In this document: in pieces, positions 32,774-44,968 of the stretch
Layout: every line of letters starts with the position of its first letter
Position numbering within the stretch: the first letter of the stretch is position 1
NCBI GenBank assembly: GCA_029532625.1
Contig: JARFXM010000008.1
Coordinates: 1,488,001-1,552,000 of the forward strand
Reading direction: 5' to 3'
DNA from: Lomentospora prolificans
Lineage: Eukaryota > Ascomycota > Sordariomycetes > Microascales > Microascaceae
Length of the DNA stretch: 64,000 nucleotides
Program-made: the position numbers and the translations under genes
The notes under the pieces: generated by a model
Told to the model about the DNA's origin: nothing
Databases searched by the model: none
The model's input: only the letters and a program-made list of their open reading frames with translations

Positions 32774-32781
32774 TTTTTTTT
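32774..32781 (+). terminator. RNA polymerase III terminator (T8)
   Basis: Eight T residues, 13 bp after the mature tRNA 3' end, are a standard Pol III stop. Confidence 0.85.
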
Positions 32782-32908
32782 GTCCAGTTCCTTCTTGCTT
32801 CACTCTACATCCGCTTTTTTTTCTTTTTGCTTATTTCATAGATCCAATCTACAAGTTTTGGCAAAGAAGGACATTGCAATAATTAATAAAGACTGTTAAT
32901 AATTTCAG

Positions 32909-33969
32909 CTAGTCCACATCATCTATGCTTGTATCCCCCGGCTTCATATTCGCAAAATCTGGCAATTCCTTTCCATCATCCTCGCCACTGCTCGAGGACG
33001 AAGAACTCGTCGGTCTTCCCGCAGCAGCGTTTTTCCTCGCCTCCGCTTCCGAGACCTTCAGTGATCCGTCCTCATTAACATCCTCCTTAAGGTATAAAGA
33101 AAATATGACGACAAGGTAGATCTCTTTCGTCGTCTTGTTCCTCAAAACATATCTAGACAAAACAATGTGTGAGTTGATACTATACCACGTCGTCCAGAAG
33201 GGAAACATGTCAGAACTTACCGAAGGCCCTGTCCATCCCAATACCTCAAAATAGACAGCCTGAACCCCGGAAGCCTTAACGAAAACCTGCTAAAGTCGAG
33301 GTACGGATTGAAGAAATCCAATCCATACGTCTTGCCAAACTCCCACATCCACGGCTTCTTATTCGCCTCCTGCAACGCCCACTTCATCCTCTCCTTCCCG
33401 TTTCCCGGCATCCCCGCCTCCTCCCTCACCTTGACCCCCTCCTCATCACCGCCCTCCTCAAAGATCAACCCACCCCTATCGGTATCCAGCGTCCCCTTGC
33501 CGCAGTACACCGTATTAAACGAACTCAGCGCCGGCCCAAACAAATACGGCATATCCGCATACGCATCTCCCTCCAAGCCCGGATCAATCCACCACTTGAC
33601 GATGTTTAGCGCCGTGTTAAACCCAGGCGGCAAGTGATCGCGGATCGGGTGGTCAAAGTCGTTTCCAAACTGCAGATCCTCCCCCGAGATGCCCTTCTCG
33701 GAGCTCCCCGCCGGTGCCTTGGGCGTGAACCGCAAACAGATGCTGTACTGGTCATTGTTTCTTTTGTGCGGCTCGACGTTGAAGTATTCCGACGTAGTGG
33801 CCGAACCCCGCGGCAAACCTTGGTAGTTCTGGATTCGTACGTTGAGCTCTACGTCTGCGAGCGCCGAGCTGATCTTGACCGGCTCCGATGCGTTGATGGG
33901 CACCGAGACTTGCTGCCTCGCATCGTAGCTTGGCCCCGCCGTGACCTTTAAGATGTACTTATCCGCCAT
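32909..33969 (-). CDS. DUF1769-domain protein
   Basis: Two exons, 33969-33221 and 33152-32909, with a 68-nt GT-AG intron, give 330 aa. The core matches what I know of DUF1769: EYFN (about 61-64), SICLRFTPK, then GEDLQFGNDFDHPIRDHLPPG (about 96-116), WWIDPGLEGDAYAD (126-139) and PYLFGPALSS (141-150). The family is found across fungi and has no assigned function that I know. An Asp/Glu- and Ser-rich tail (SSSSSSSGEDDGKE) ends the protein. No signal peptide or membrane helix is seen, so it is probably cytosolic or nuclear. The ATG at 33969 starts directly into the beta-rich N-terminal region (KYILKVTAG), which may be part of the domain. Confidence 0.9.
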
Positions 33970-34857
33970 CGTAGCTTAAATAAATGAATAGAGAGAAAGG
34001 CTAGATCAAAAACGAGAATATACTAAGTTGGAGGGAATTAAGTTCAAGGGGATCAGGCACATTCATAAATCGTACGCGCTCCCGTTCCAGACCTCCGTTT
34101 TTCATTGGAGAGTTTCGTACCGAGGGTGTTTTAACGAGGGTTTGGGTGGGCGGTGTAATACTCAGTATTGATCCATGTGGTAGAAATTGGCTCCCAAGTT
34201 GGTCCTGTCCCGGGATTTTCCCTAGGCCAGCGAAGAATGCGCTTGCTTTTCCTCAAATGATATCATGGCTAGAGTTTTGTCGTTCGACGTCATCCTCACC
34301 GCTTTGACTATTGGCGATGACTCCAACCCATCAAACGCCCCAGACCATCTTCAAACGGAACAATTGAATGTAATCGCCAGATACTCGACATTTCGCAAAT
34401 TCAGAACGTGTTAATGGAGGTGTAGATTAATTGAAAAACAAGTAAGGATGGGACCACCGCATTGGCACCCTCCCTTTCCTTCTTGCAACTTGCTTGGGAA
34501 CGCCCCGGTTGCCCCTGGCCTATGTATATTGTATACGTAACAACCTCATAATATTCGTGTTCGCACCATCTGAAAGGTATATAGCACTGTCCTATTTATG
34601 CATGGGTATCCGTCATGATGTCGTGTCGGTGAACGTACTCGGCCTTCTAGAGTCGTGAATCCCAGATCCGGCATGTGAACAAAAGGGTAATGGTAGAGCA
34701 AGAGAAAACAGTAACGAAACGAGAAAGAAAAAAAAAAAAAAAAAAAAAAAAAGCGCCGAAAAGAGAAGAGTCAGCTAGCCGCATTACAGATTCCTGAATC
34801 TCAGCCTCGCCCCGCTCTTCAAATACTGAGTACTAGCAGGACATCAAATTCCGGAGC
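33970..34857. other. Intergenic region with A25 tract
   Basis: Promoter of the DUF1769 gene and 3' flank of the F-box gene. A run of 25 A lies at 34728-34752. No gene is seen. Confidence 0.5.
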
Positions 34858-36416
34858 TTACGACCGTTCCGGATCGAGGAATTGGTCAACGTCGACCCTC
34901 TCAAAGAAGCTGATATGGCCGAACCCAAGCCAGTACTGAGCGATGCGATTAGGAGAAATGAGAAGAAGTCGGGACTCAACAAATTCATCTGCGTCGGAAG
35001 TTAGTAAGTGCCAATTCATCGCGGACTCCACGGTGTTGACTGACCTCGCACGAAACCACTCCTAGCAATATGACCTTGACTGCGAACTACCCGAGCTCCA
35101 TAGAAAGGGTGCTCCTTTGCTACGCCAACAAACCCGCCGACCCCAAGATCTTCCGCAACGAAGGTGTATTCGCCTCGTGGGATGTTTGGGTCCCCTGTTA
35201 GCTTTATAGCGTTCAGCCGACCTCGGTAGATGCGCGCATCACGGCGGCGTTTCTCCCACGCTTCCTCCGGCTCTCCTTCCGACCGAACGAGGCCCAGATC
35301 CTCGTCTGTAGCCTCCGGATCGTCAGGCTGGTGAATAAGGAGGAACTCGCAACCGTGGGCGCTGTAGTCACCAACCCAAATGCCTCTCCACGGCTTCAAA
35401 TCCGTTGGAGTGTAGAGGGCGGGGTCAAGAGTCGAGTACGTGATTACTTCTTCGCCAAGGTTCACGCTCGTCAGTCCAGGGAAATCGACGAGATGGCTGC
35501 CGGTACCCCGTCCGCGAGGCGGCGTTACTTGCCCCGTGAGCGTCTGCATCATAGTTTCAAGACCTTGTCCGTAGATGAGGCGGGTTGGCGGGCTTCCGCC
35601 CATGTGAATCCATTGTCGAACACGAAAGGTGACATCAGAGGACTCCGCGCGGTTGGTCGGTAGCTCGGGGCGTGCGAACAGGTGATGCTCATCGTTGAAG
35701 GCCGGGGTGCCGGTCACATGCTGACGCGAAGGAATTGCCGGGGGAGGCCAAAGGTGGCCGTAAGGGAATGGGCGACGTGCATTTGACTGAATTGTATCCG
35801 AGTCAAGAGGACGGGTGAGGAGGAAGTTGCAATACATGTTGTTAGGGTTCTCATCGATGATCATGGGGACTTCTGCTCTGAAGCCTGGTTTGGCTCCCAT
35901 CAACTCGTGGGCTCTCGAAGATCCGGGATTGATAGTCGCTGAAAACTTCAAGACAGGCTTGTCTTCGTGTAGCATGACACGAGGCTCAAAGGCGTGAATG
36001 ATGACATGGTGATTCTCGGACCAGTTCTGGTGATGCGTATGGTTTGATACGGCCACGAGCTGGTGGCCCTCAATGCAGCCACGGCGTTGATCATAGCGTA
36101 CGATGATGAGCTTGCCCACTAGGTCGCGGTCGCAGAACCAAATCTTGTACTTTGGTAAAAACCATCTAGGGTCGTGGGTAGAGTAGAGCTCGCGGTAACT
36201 TTTGAACGGGTAAGGCGACCTCAGAGTCACTCCAGGTACGTTTTCCTGTACGAGGGGTTGCCATAGGGTGTCGGAAATTGCGTGCTTGCGTAACGCACGG
36301 CATGTCCTTGAAACAGCGAGCAGATCAAAGGGAGAGAGGAAGGAGAGAATCCCATCCACCAACTCGGCCGGTAGGTTTGCCAAAAGACAAAGAGACTGCG
36401 CATCAGTCTGGGTCAT
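34858..36416 (-). CDS. F-box protein
   Basis: Two exons, 36416-35045 and 34988-34858, give 500 aa. The 56-nt intron has a GTCAGT donor and a good CTTACTAAC branch site; without it the last 43 residues (through WLGFGHISFFERVD) are lost. Residues about 12-58 form an F-box (LANLPAELVDGILSFLSPFDLLAVSRTCRALR), which would bind Skp1 in an SCF ubiquitin ligase. The remainder is not a WD40 or LRR region; it has beta-rich blocks, including WRGIWVGDYSAHGCEFLLI (about 340-358) seen in other fungal and plant F-box proteins. An upstream exon is possible: the open frame from an ATG at 36905 ends at a GTTCGT donor near 36705 and an acceptor at about 36460 restores frame to this ATG, which would add roughly 80 residues. 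The donor is unusual, so the shorter form is given. Confidence 0.85.
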
Positions 36417-36905
36417 TGGCGCCTTTTCCGCTGCAGAGCCAAGAAGGGGATATCCTAGTCACAGTTAGCTTGTGGTTTTATTAATTACTTTTGAATTGAT
36501 ATGATGAGCGTCCTGGTATTCGGCCAGGGAAAGCATGCGACACTGGGTGCGAAGAAAATAGAAAGCGAAGAGATGGCAAAACACCGTTGGTGAACGATTA
36601 GACCCGACTATTGGTGTGAAAACAGATCTCGTTCATATGGGTGTGATTCACTAGATCCACTGGAAGTAGGGAAACGACAAGAATAGAAAGACTCGATACG
36701 AACCTAACGGGACTGTTGGCGGAGTAGTAGGAATACCCTCCTGGGACTGCGGGTCGGTCAGCGCGTGGCAATCGCTAGTGCAGGCTGCTTCCTGCCATAG
36801 CTTGAGAATTTGGTCTGAAGAATAGGTCGAAGATCCAGTGGCGTGGTTCTGAGGGTCGGCGTTGTCGGTGCCGACGGGGGACGTTGAGTCCTGGATCGGC
36901 TCCAT

Positions 36906-39900
36906 CGTGCTTGGTGAAGGATGAGTCTTGTACTTCGATTGGCACCAGAAGTACTCCGTGATGCACCATGGAGTCGCTTTTTGAGCGTTGAATTCGGTAT
37001 ATGCCCGCACGCCAACTGCGCCGCGAGGAAGTTAAAAAGTGAGACCGATGCCAAAAAAGAAAGGAGGGATTTGAAGAATAGAAAACCAAGAGGGCAAAAA
37101 AGTGGTTTCCGGTGGTTTGCTCCTTCCTCGGCCGTACACCCCCAACTTCCGCCTTGAAGCCCGGGCCCACTATCTCAAAAGTATCAATGTGGTGGTGGGT
37201 CGTCCAAACCTAGCACCTGCCGGCAGTCAGATGTGGAGCGAAACCGCGAAAGGCCATTCAAGCCTGGCGCTATGTACGGGTGTGATGACCTCGCGGTTCG
37301 CGGTGAGTGTAACGGACGATAATACCGACAGCCAGGTGAAACTAAGGCTCGCTCAAATGGCAACTTCGTGTTTGAAGGCCGACGACAAAAGCATATGATT
37401 TGACGGGGCGCTGTCTGTATGTTGCTGGGTACGAATTCCGAGGCGCCACGCGACATTAGTCGTGTTGGCTGGGGACAGGAGAAGGCAAGTGAAGGGCTTT
37501 AAATTAAAAAATGTAGGTAGACGAAGAGCACTTATTGGGGACTTGGGGGATGGGGATACAACCAGATCTGGCTTCGGTCGGCACCTAAAGAACCCCCCCC
37601 TTCCCCCCAACTAGACGAATGAGCTTCGTGTGAGGGGGTATCAATATTGCTGGCTGGCGCCATTCGGAGTCGATTGCGACGAGCTGGTGGCTGCGGTTCA
37701 GCGGGGTTTCGGGAACTTTGTGGACCACAGAGCAAAATCGTTATCGCAGTCTTCGGGAAGCTTGGCCGGTAAGTAAAAAACGGGGAATCGCCTCATAGCG
37801 ACGGGGAGAACCAGCAATGGGCCTCAGACATGACGCGATTCCGCAGCAAAGAGCAGAGTAGAGAGGATTGAATTGTTCGACACCTGAAGCACATAACATC
37901 TTATTTCTGCAGTGGGTGCAACATTGCAACCGGCATATTCGATGGGGTGAAGAAATTCTAGGAGAAGCCGCCTGCATTTGTGGGAGGGCACCTCAGGCTT
38001 CGGCACTTAACAGCGTCTGGTAGTGTATCAAGAGGTATGGAAGGTTCCAATTTGAAGGTTCAAAGAGCACAGTGTTCCAATGTTCAAGGGCTGTAATATT
38101 GGGTGGTTGACTGCCGAATCCCAGTGGCGTCGGGAAGTATTGTGGTACCCTGTACCTCATTTCAGGTGACGGAGCTCGACGGGCAAAACCTGACCTGTGC
38201 TACTCCCAGGACATGTGGGTGCGGGAGGCCATTTTAATGTTGTGTCTAAGACTGCGAGATTTGGTCGATAGTCCCTGTGCCTTGGAATTGAGGTGTATCC
38301 TGATCTGCAGTAGACTACCTTAATATTCTAGCAGACAATTAGTGCTATAGTCTGATAGATGTTAATGCTTCAGCCCGGCTGGCTCTTTTGCGTGCACAAT
38401 CGGTGCATTCTCCACCAAGACGCTTAGCCAGCATGCCCGAGAAGGTCCTGGCGTCGAACACCCTTGAGCACCTTTAACCACAGCCAGCCAGGCCAGCTTG
38501 TGCTGGCCGATTGGAAAGCACCATCCATTTACATTGCTGGCCAGCATCCACGCTGCCCCAAACATTGATCGATCCCGTTTCCCCCGCATCTTCCAGCCTC
38601 ATTATCACACCTCGATGCAGCTTCCTTCCCAATTCCTGCGATTTTCTGGTCTCAATCGTCTTTCCCTAGTGGTCCTAGGGCATCCACCACATCAATCTCA
38701 CTATTCCCATCAAGACCGCTCACCTCCCCGATTGAGAATGCATTGCAACCATCCCTGGACGATGATCCCGGGTTAAGGTTCCGTCGACCACGACCTTTCT
38801 CAAGCTTTCTTAACTGTTGCCCGGCTTGCTGCCGGTGAGATGTACATTGGTGGCATTGGTGGTTTTCACATGAACAGCAAACCTCATCTCGGCTCCATCA
38901 AGACGACGGAGAATACCAACTCTTTCCGAGCCGGTCCATGTAAGGCCCGGGGTACCGCCCGTTAGTTAGCATCCTCAACGCCCAACAAGCTCGCGCTTCT
39001 TTGCTACAGCGTGCTGAACCCAGATTTTTTTACTGCTAGCTTTTGCAGTTCCTACCCTTTCCGGGCGGATAAATTGAGTTCCCGCAGTTAACCTTGAGCG
39101 CCGGCATCTAGTGGTACTGTTTGCAGTTCGCAGTTTCTGCATAGTGACATTGGGTTTGAAACCAGGAAGAGGAACCGCCAAGGTGGGTGCGATCCATCGG
39201 GAAATGTGGCAGTTATCCCGCCGTCCGTCCTAGCCGTCCAGTTTATCCGCATCTGGAACTCTTAGTCGCCTGTGCGAGTCTGAGTAGGTAATAACAGGCG
39301 AGTAGAAAGGACGTCAAATATTAGTGGTAAGCAGTTGCCACATGTGCTACCACTTCAGCCACTTGTGCCTTGCCTCCATGTTAACCCAAAGGATACATAC
39401 TCACCTACAATAAAGGAATTATATCAACATATCTCCAGATTGTATTGCAACTTTGCTCTAGGTCAACTCCAGCGAGCTACTTGGAGAACTTAGGCCTTTA
39501 GCCAGGCTCAGCTCGGATTCGTGCTGGAAGCGGAGTATATTGGCCGATATAAACACCCACGGCGTACAATGACGACGAAGCGAGATATCCTAGACCACGT
39601 TTCTCTTCAAAAGAGTCCGAGTATAGATTATCAAATGCACCAAATCGCGGTCAACATCCTTGGCGATTTTTCAGTGCGTAATACGAATACAACTAGAGTC
39701 GCACAAGGACTCATGTCTAGCCCTTGGCTCGCTTCGCTTCTATGGAGCCGATGGTCCCTGACCTTCCCAGCTTCCCAGGTTCCCAAGCGGGACCAAGCAA
39801 CCCCTCTCCTATTCTTTCAAGATTGCATACTTGAAGGCTACCTAGGAAGAAAAAACGGAATTACCAGAAAACCATGTAAAGGTTAAGGCTCTCATCTCAC

Positions 39901-40811
39901 CTCTACCTTCGCCGGACGGCCAAACCACGGGACTTCCAATCGGGAAGCCATAATTTCCACGTTGACAGTGCTTCCAGCCGTAAATTCTTAGTAGTTCTCA
40001 AACTCGAAACAAGATTCCGCATGTACGGCATATTTCAGGCCAGCATAGCATACCGCTCATGTTCGGATAGTCCAAGCCGTGAAGCATACCATTTCGTAAC
40101 CATTTCCACGAAAGTAACGCGCTTATGTATCCCCCTGGGCCTTTGTATGAGGGGATGGAGCCTCAATAGGCCTAGTTGAGGGGTAGAAAAGAGAATACAC
40201 AGTCCCAGCGTTGCGTATTCGCGCCCCTATCAGCTTCCAGTACCGCCGCGTCTCTTGTTCAGTCCAGAGTATCAGCGGCATATGACAACCGAAGCCTCTA
40301 GGTGGCGGTATGGGTATCCTGCAATACACGCTTTCAGTTCTAGAGTCGAGAGTCGAAGCCGTATCTTAGCAACTTTGTGGATGGTGAGCGTTATCGGCAG
40401 ACAGGGTGGAATTCAGCCCAAGTTGGGAAAGGCTCACGACCTCGCAGCGACAGGGCAAATCATCTATTGGATACATCCAGAAAAACAGGGAGGTCCGCTG
40501 ATTAATCACAAGGCATATATATACCCGTATTCCACTTCAGAGGTCAGGTCAAGTGCACGTGAAACGTTCATTGTAACAGATGATTGTGATTAGCTTCTAG
40601 GGTGTCGAAAACTATTACTCTAGATAGCATGCCCAAAAAAAAGAGCCCAAAACGTAGTTATGAGAAAGAATGGTAAACCAAGGCATCGATCTACTTGACT
40701 AAGCTGCAAAATGAAGAAAAAGAGTCTATACCAACTCGACTGGATCGTTCCGAGACATGTTGCAAAGGATATGGCCTACCTACTGTAACCCGCGGAAGAG
40801 CTCGAAGCAGG
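36906..40811. other. 3.9-kb gene-free region
   Basis: Upstream of the F-box gene and downstream of the membrane protein gene at 40.8 kb. Open frames are short, with no domain and no consistent splicing. About 38.4-39.0 kb is more GC-rich and gene-like in base composition, but no readable protein was found on either strand. No tRNA or 5S rRNA pattern was seen. Confidence 0.45.
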
Positions 40812-41891
40812 TCAGACATCAAAGCTTACTCTTTGGCGTCTAGCAGAGCCGGGGCGATTTCCATTTACGAGGGGCTCCGCACGCGTTCCGTTAACAAGAG
40901 GCTCGGACCAAATGCCGTTACTGACGGGCGTAAATCTGCTCGGCAGGGTAGTTACGGGGAGACTCCAGGAGCGCTGACTGCTTTCTAACATTGGCTCCGC
41001 CAAACCCTCCACACTGGAGCCGCTCCGTAAATTACCAAAACCGGGCGTTGGGGGCCTCCTACGAGGGCGGAAAGAGACCAGGTTGAAGTCGGATTCCGAC
41101 TCAGAGGAAAACCCATCTTCCAGACCTGCAGGGTGGCCTATGCTGTTCGCGAGCACTGCACCAGTAGTATTAGCCACGTCCTCGGTCTGGGTGCCTTTGC
41201 TCCTGGTACTAACACGTTGACCTGGCCTCGGGTGGTAGCTCGTAGCTGGGTATTTTGTGCTAGTCGGGTATGCTGGGCGGGCTGGGTATACTGAGCTGGG
41301 TCGGGTGGCTGGTTGAGGTGCGGTTGGCACTTCTCGACTCTGAGAACGGTGAATGGTTGCTGAAGGGGCCAATTCGATATCAACATCAGATTCAGACTCA
41401 GAGACCGAAGCTCCTCCATCTGATCTTCGCGTCTTGCAACGGACCATCAAGTAGGTGATACCCGTGACAATGCAAAGGAATACAAGGACGAGGATACCGC
41501 TGGCGATTCCGTTCATGATCTCATTTCCGTCGAACAGGACCGATTTAGATGTTGCTGTCTCAGTAACGGTTACGACGGGAGAATCAGCACGGACATCTCT
41601 CGACCCGGAGGGACCGAGATCGGAGAGGCGATATGTTATGGTGCCAGCAGGAGCGGACTCTGAGGAAGCTTGCCTGGATGCTGCAGTTCTGATGCCGTTG
41701 CCAGAGTCGTCGGCAAACCCACTGGGAGGATCAAAATGATGGATCTCGCGCCCGTCAGCCACTGTTGCAACCACACCTTGAGTCGATCGCATCCCCTTGG
41801 CGGGTGCAACACTTGATGGTACCTAGCCATCAGTGCTTTGAACACTCGCGATAGTGGAACTACTAGACACCGACGTTGATGCAATGGCCAT
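40812..41891 (-). CDS. Single-pass membrane protein of unknown function
   Basis: A frame from 41792 to 40812 encodes 326 aa. Extending upstream, an in-frame ATG at 41891 is separated from it by one TAG (41825-41823). A 48-nt GT-AG intron (about 41870-41823), whose acceptor is that TAG, would keep frame and start the protein MAIASTSVPSS; otherwise translation starts at 41792. Residues before the membrane are Ser/Thr/Gly-rich. One transmembrane helix (GIASGILVLVFLCIVTGITYLMV) is followed by the basic RCKTRR and a ~200-residue cytosolic tail with acidic Ser clusters (SESESDVDIEL, SSESESDFNL), Pro/Tyr repeats (YPARPAYPTSTKYP) and a repeated SEPLVNGTRAEPLVNG. There is no clear cleavable signal peptide. 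Not a family I can name; it may be a sensor or adaptor. Confidence 0.65.
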
Positions 41892-42506
41892 CGTAAAAGT
41901 GTTGAAGTGCTGTCAAGAGGATCTTAGTATGTAGGTAAACTATATATATAATAGTAAAGTTCAACTTACTGTTAAATGTAGTTAGAGTTGTTGGGATATC
42001 TGTGGTATGTTATATGCTTGATTCTCCCATTCTAATCTCTATGTGCGTAGTAGATAAGACTCTTAGAGGAACTATCTGTTATCGTGCGTTTAGATGTCGA
42101 AGTTAAGGCTGTATAGTGTTTTCCTGGGCTGGAGTTGAAGTCTAATAAAGAGGGTGAAGGGAATGAGGAGAGGGGAAGAGAAGAGATCTGGGGGATGAGA
42201 GTGTTCTTTATATAGGCGTTGGCTGCCCCTTAATGACTCTGAAATTACTCTCCAGTGAATCATGGGACTCAACTCACAATAGAGTTGGAAATAGTGGCGA
42301 GGCAGGAGGCAGGCAACAGAGCTGCTCCTTCCTGAATGATGTCTGAATACTTTATTGCTATTCTCATAGAGGAATTGAAGCCTTAAATGTCACCGACTAC
42401 AATAAACTCTCATTCGAACGAAACAAAACGCTGCGCAAACAATTGGCTATTTTTCTGAGCATCGCCGCAAAAGTCATCCCCCTTCACTTCTCCACTCGCT
42501 CTAGCA
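41892..42506. other. Intergenic region
   Basis: AT-rich, with a (TA)n tract near 41942-41952. Promoter of the membrane protein gene and 3' flank of the 2EXR-like gene. No coding region is seen. Confidence 0.5.
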
Positions 42507-44021
42507 TCAATAGGACCTACCACAGCACAATCCGAATCTTTTAATATCAAGCACTATTCTACTTCTTCCAATATAGGTGAGCCTCGAGTGTCTATATCCC
42601 TCCGCTATTAGAGCCGGAAGTTGAAGAGCACCATAAGGTCTCCTCGTATGGTTATCTGATCGTAGGCAGTATTCCATCCATTTAATTACGCCGCTGCCCT
42701 GATCAACCCAAACCTTTTGATTCTCCATGCAGGGCCATACGTTTGAAGGTGCAATGTAGTAACAATGATGCCTGGTCGAGTGCGAAAGAGGCTGCGGGAA
42801 AATGGACTGAATGAGAGAGATGGTGTATTTTCTTGTAAAGCCACAAATGCGGGCGGAATCAACGAGGCCGTGCAGAGATTTCAATGAATCACATAACCGG
42901 AGATACTCATTGGGACAATATTCCCCTGAGATTAGAGAGTTAGTAGGTTTGTATGGCGCAGTGAAGTAGAGGTAGGTAGTACTTGGTGAGTGTGTCTCTG
43001 CTGTGGGGGAGACAACGCGAGGCCTGGTACCATAATACCTTCGGCAAAGAACGATTAAACTAGCAATCGTCGAAACTGACCTCCGCTTTTCCTGTGCCTG
43101 AACAAAGTTGCGGATATGCTCGTCGAGGTGAGCTATTCCGGGACGAAGCCTTTGGGCGCTTGGACTGGCGCCAAACCCGTTGCGTGTCATGTCGAGCTCT
43201 AATGTCAGATTCTGTATATAAGGACCGTACCTTTCGAGCCACTTTGTGGATAGAGGGTTTAGAGCAGGTCCGATATATGGATTGTAAATGACATGAAACC
43301 GCCGGATCATTAAGAAGTAGATCAGCGCATCAGCCCGAAAATGAAAGCTCACATCCAAATAGTGGTTGAAAGGAGCAAGGCTCCCCCGCAGATTCACAAA
43401 TTCCTCACACCGCCAAACGTCCTTAGCCCAGCGCGTAGCAGTAAGGAGAATAGGCTTTTCGTCGGGCGAAGTATCGACGACATGCTGCCATATGAGAAAT
43501 CTCACCTCTCCAGGAAGAGCGTAATATCCACGGCAATCGCACTTCCTAGAGCGGTGATGTTCACTGTAGAAGAGATTAACGGACCTCTGATAATCTACTC
43601 GCTTGTCCAGGCCAGCACTGGCTCTAGGGTACTTGTGGAACACGACGTCGACCGTACGATCCCAAGCCGGCCCGGGATGAGGTTGCTCCGGCTCGGAACC
43701 TTCCGAACTCCTGCTTGGTGGAAGAGGTCTCTCAGGCAACGAAATACTTCCCTGGGAAATCTCTTTGGATAGTTTAGACCTTGCCGGCTTCATATCCGGC
43801 GTAGGAGTCACCTGAACTGGCGTTGAGACGGAGCGAACGCGGTCGACGAGCTGCGACAATGACGGTCGATCCCTAAGCCTTCTCCTAAGAGATTCCCCGG
43901 CGCCACTAACGAAGCTGTCTGGGGTGGAAGACCTGTTAAAAGGCCCTCTAAGCCTTGCGGCTCTTGCGGCGCGTACTGGGATGCGTGCCAGGCGTTCGGG
44001 GCTTTGCTCGCGACTGTCCAT
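42507..44021 (-). CDS. 2EXR-like (F-box-related) domain protein
   Basis: The frame is open from 44252, but the ATG at 44021 (MDSREQSPERLARIP, 504 aa) is preferred because the upstream part is low in coding character. The N-terminal ~150 residues are basic, Arg/Ser/Pro-rich and disordered. Residues about 166-182 read YYALPGEVRFLIWQHVV, the LPxEIRxxIW-type signature of 2EXR proteins, which are abundant in filamentous ascomycetes and related to F-box starts. The remaining ~320 residues contain further hydrophobic/aromatic blocks (FFHFRADALIYFLMI-like, then LTLELDM) typical of these families. Molecular function unknown; an adaptor for protein turnover is only a guess. No introns, signal peptide or membrane helix. 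Confidence 0.75.
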   Translation of the reverse strand: MDSREQSPERLARIPVRAARAARLRGPFNRSSTPDSFVSGAGESLRRRLRDRPSLSQLVDRVRSVSTPVQVTPTPDMKPARSKLSKEISQGSISLPERPLPPSRSSEGSEPEQPHPGPAWDRTVDVVFHKYPRASAGLDKRVDYQRSVNLFYSEHHRSRKCDCRGYYALPGEVRFLIWQHVVDTSPDEKPILLTATRWAKDVWRCEEFVNLRGSLAPFNHYLDVSFHFRADALIYFLMIRRFHVIYNPYIGPALNPLSTKWLERYGPYIQNLTLELDMTRNGFGASPSAQRLRPGIAHLDEHIRNFVQAQEKRRSVSTIASLIVLCRRYYGTRPRVVSPTAETHSPSTTYLYFTAPYKPTNSLISGEYCPNEYLRLCDSLKSLHGLVDSARICGFTRKYTISLIQSIFPQPLSHSTRHHCYYIAPSNVWPCMENQKVWVDQGSGVIKWMEYCLRSDNHTRRPYGALQLPALIAEGYRHSRLTYIGRSRIVLDIKRFGLCCGRSY

Positions 44022-44968
44022 TTCGAAGCGAGACGGGGTGTTTCGAAGGCGACACTTTCGGGGGGGAAATGGGTGGAGGTTTTTATTATATATCAATGCC
44101 CCCGATTGTGTATCGGTGTGTTTCCATAAATATCTAAAATAAAGCTTGTAAAATGGGTAGTGACGAGTGAGCATTCTTTGTCCGGGTAGGACCCGAGCGC
44201 ACCCAATCCACGTTTCCGGCTTACTGATGACAGAGGCCGTGAACTCTTTCATTCCTTACACTTTTGTGTCAAATGTAACTCTAAACCTTTGGAGCTTCAG
44301 TTCTCTTTGTGATGTATATACATCTTCAACGCTTCAAATAGTGTTGATAGAAACTCGAGAGCAATAGCACGTCTACGGCGAAGTCAACTTAGCTCTTCGA
44401 ACGCTAGTGTCACAGAACTAGCCATGTATAGTCCTCTAGATTTATGTTAAATTAGACACCTACAAGAGTGAATGATATATCCAAGACCCATACCGCGACA
44501 CACTTGGGAGTCGTGCTTTCCATGGCTCAGCTCATGTAAGTCGGAGCCGAACTCGCGTGCTACTAAAGTAGTACCTCCGACACATTGATAACACGAACCC
44601 GCCGGCGGCATCTTGCTACAGATTTTGACAAGCACCATATCTTTGTAGAGCCTCACAATACCATTCTTTTCATTAGAACCGAGAAAAGCTATCGACGTCG
44701 TTCTGGTGACGGTTGGATTAAGGCCCGGTGAAGTTGCCTTATCAGCACGTGATCCATCGCTGCGCCTGGGCCGATAAGGTGAATCATTGCGGGGGCGGGG
44801 TATTGTCGTACATCTTTTTGGTATTTTTCTGGCAGCTTCCCGAAGCTACAGCAAACCACGAAATCTCGATCCCATTTGAGTCGACTCCCGACGTCGATAG
44901 CACATTTCCCCCGCCCTTTGCCTCGAATTTCAGATCAAACAGAACTTCGATATCCGACAAAGATCAAC
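44022..44968. other. Divergent intergenic region
   Basis: Between the 2EXR-like gene (minus) and the Chp1-family gene (plus). No coding region or RNA is seen. Confidence 0.5.
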
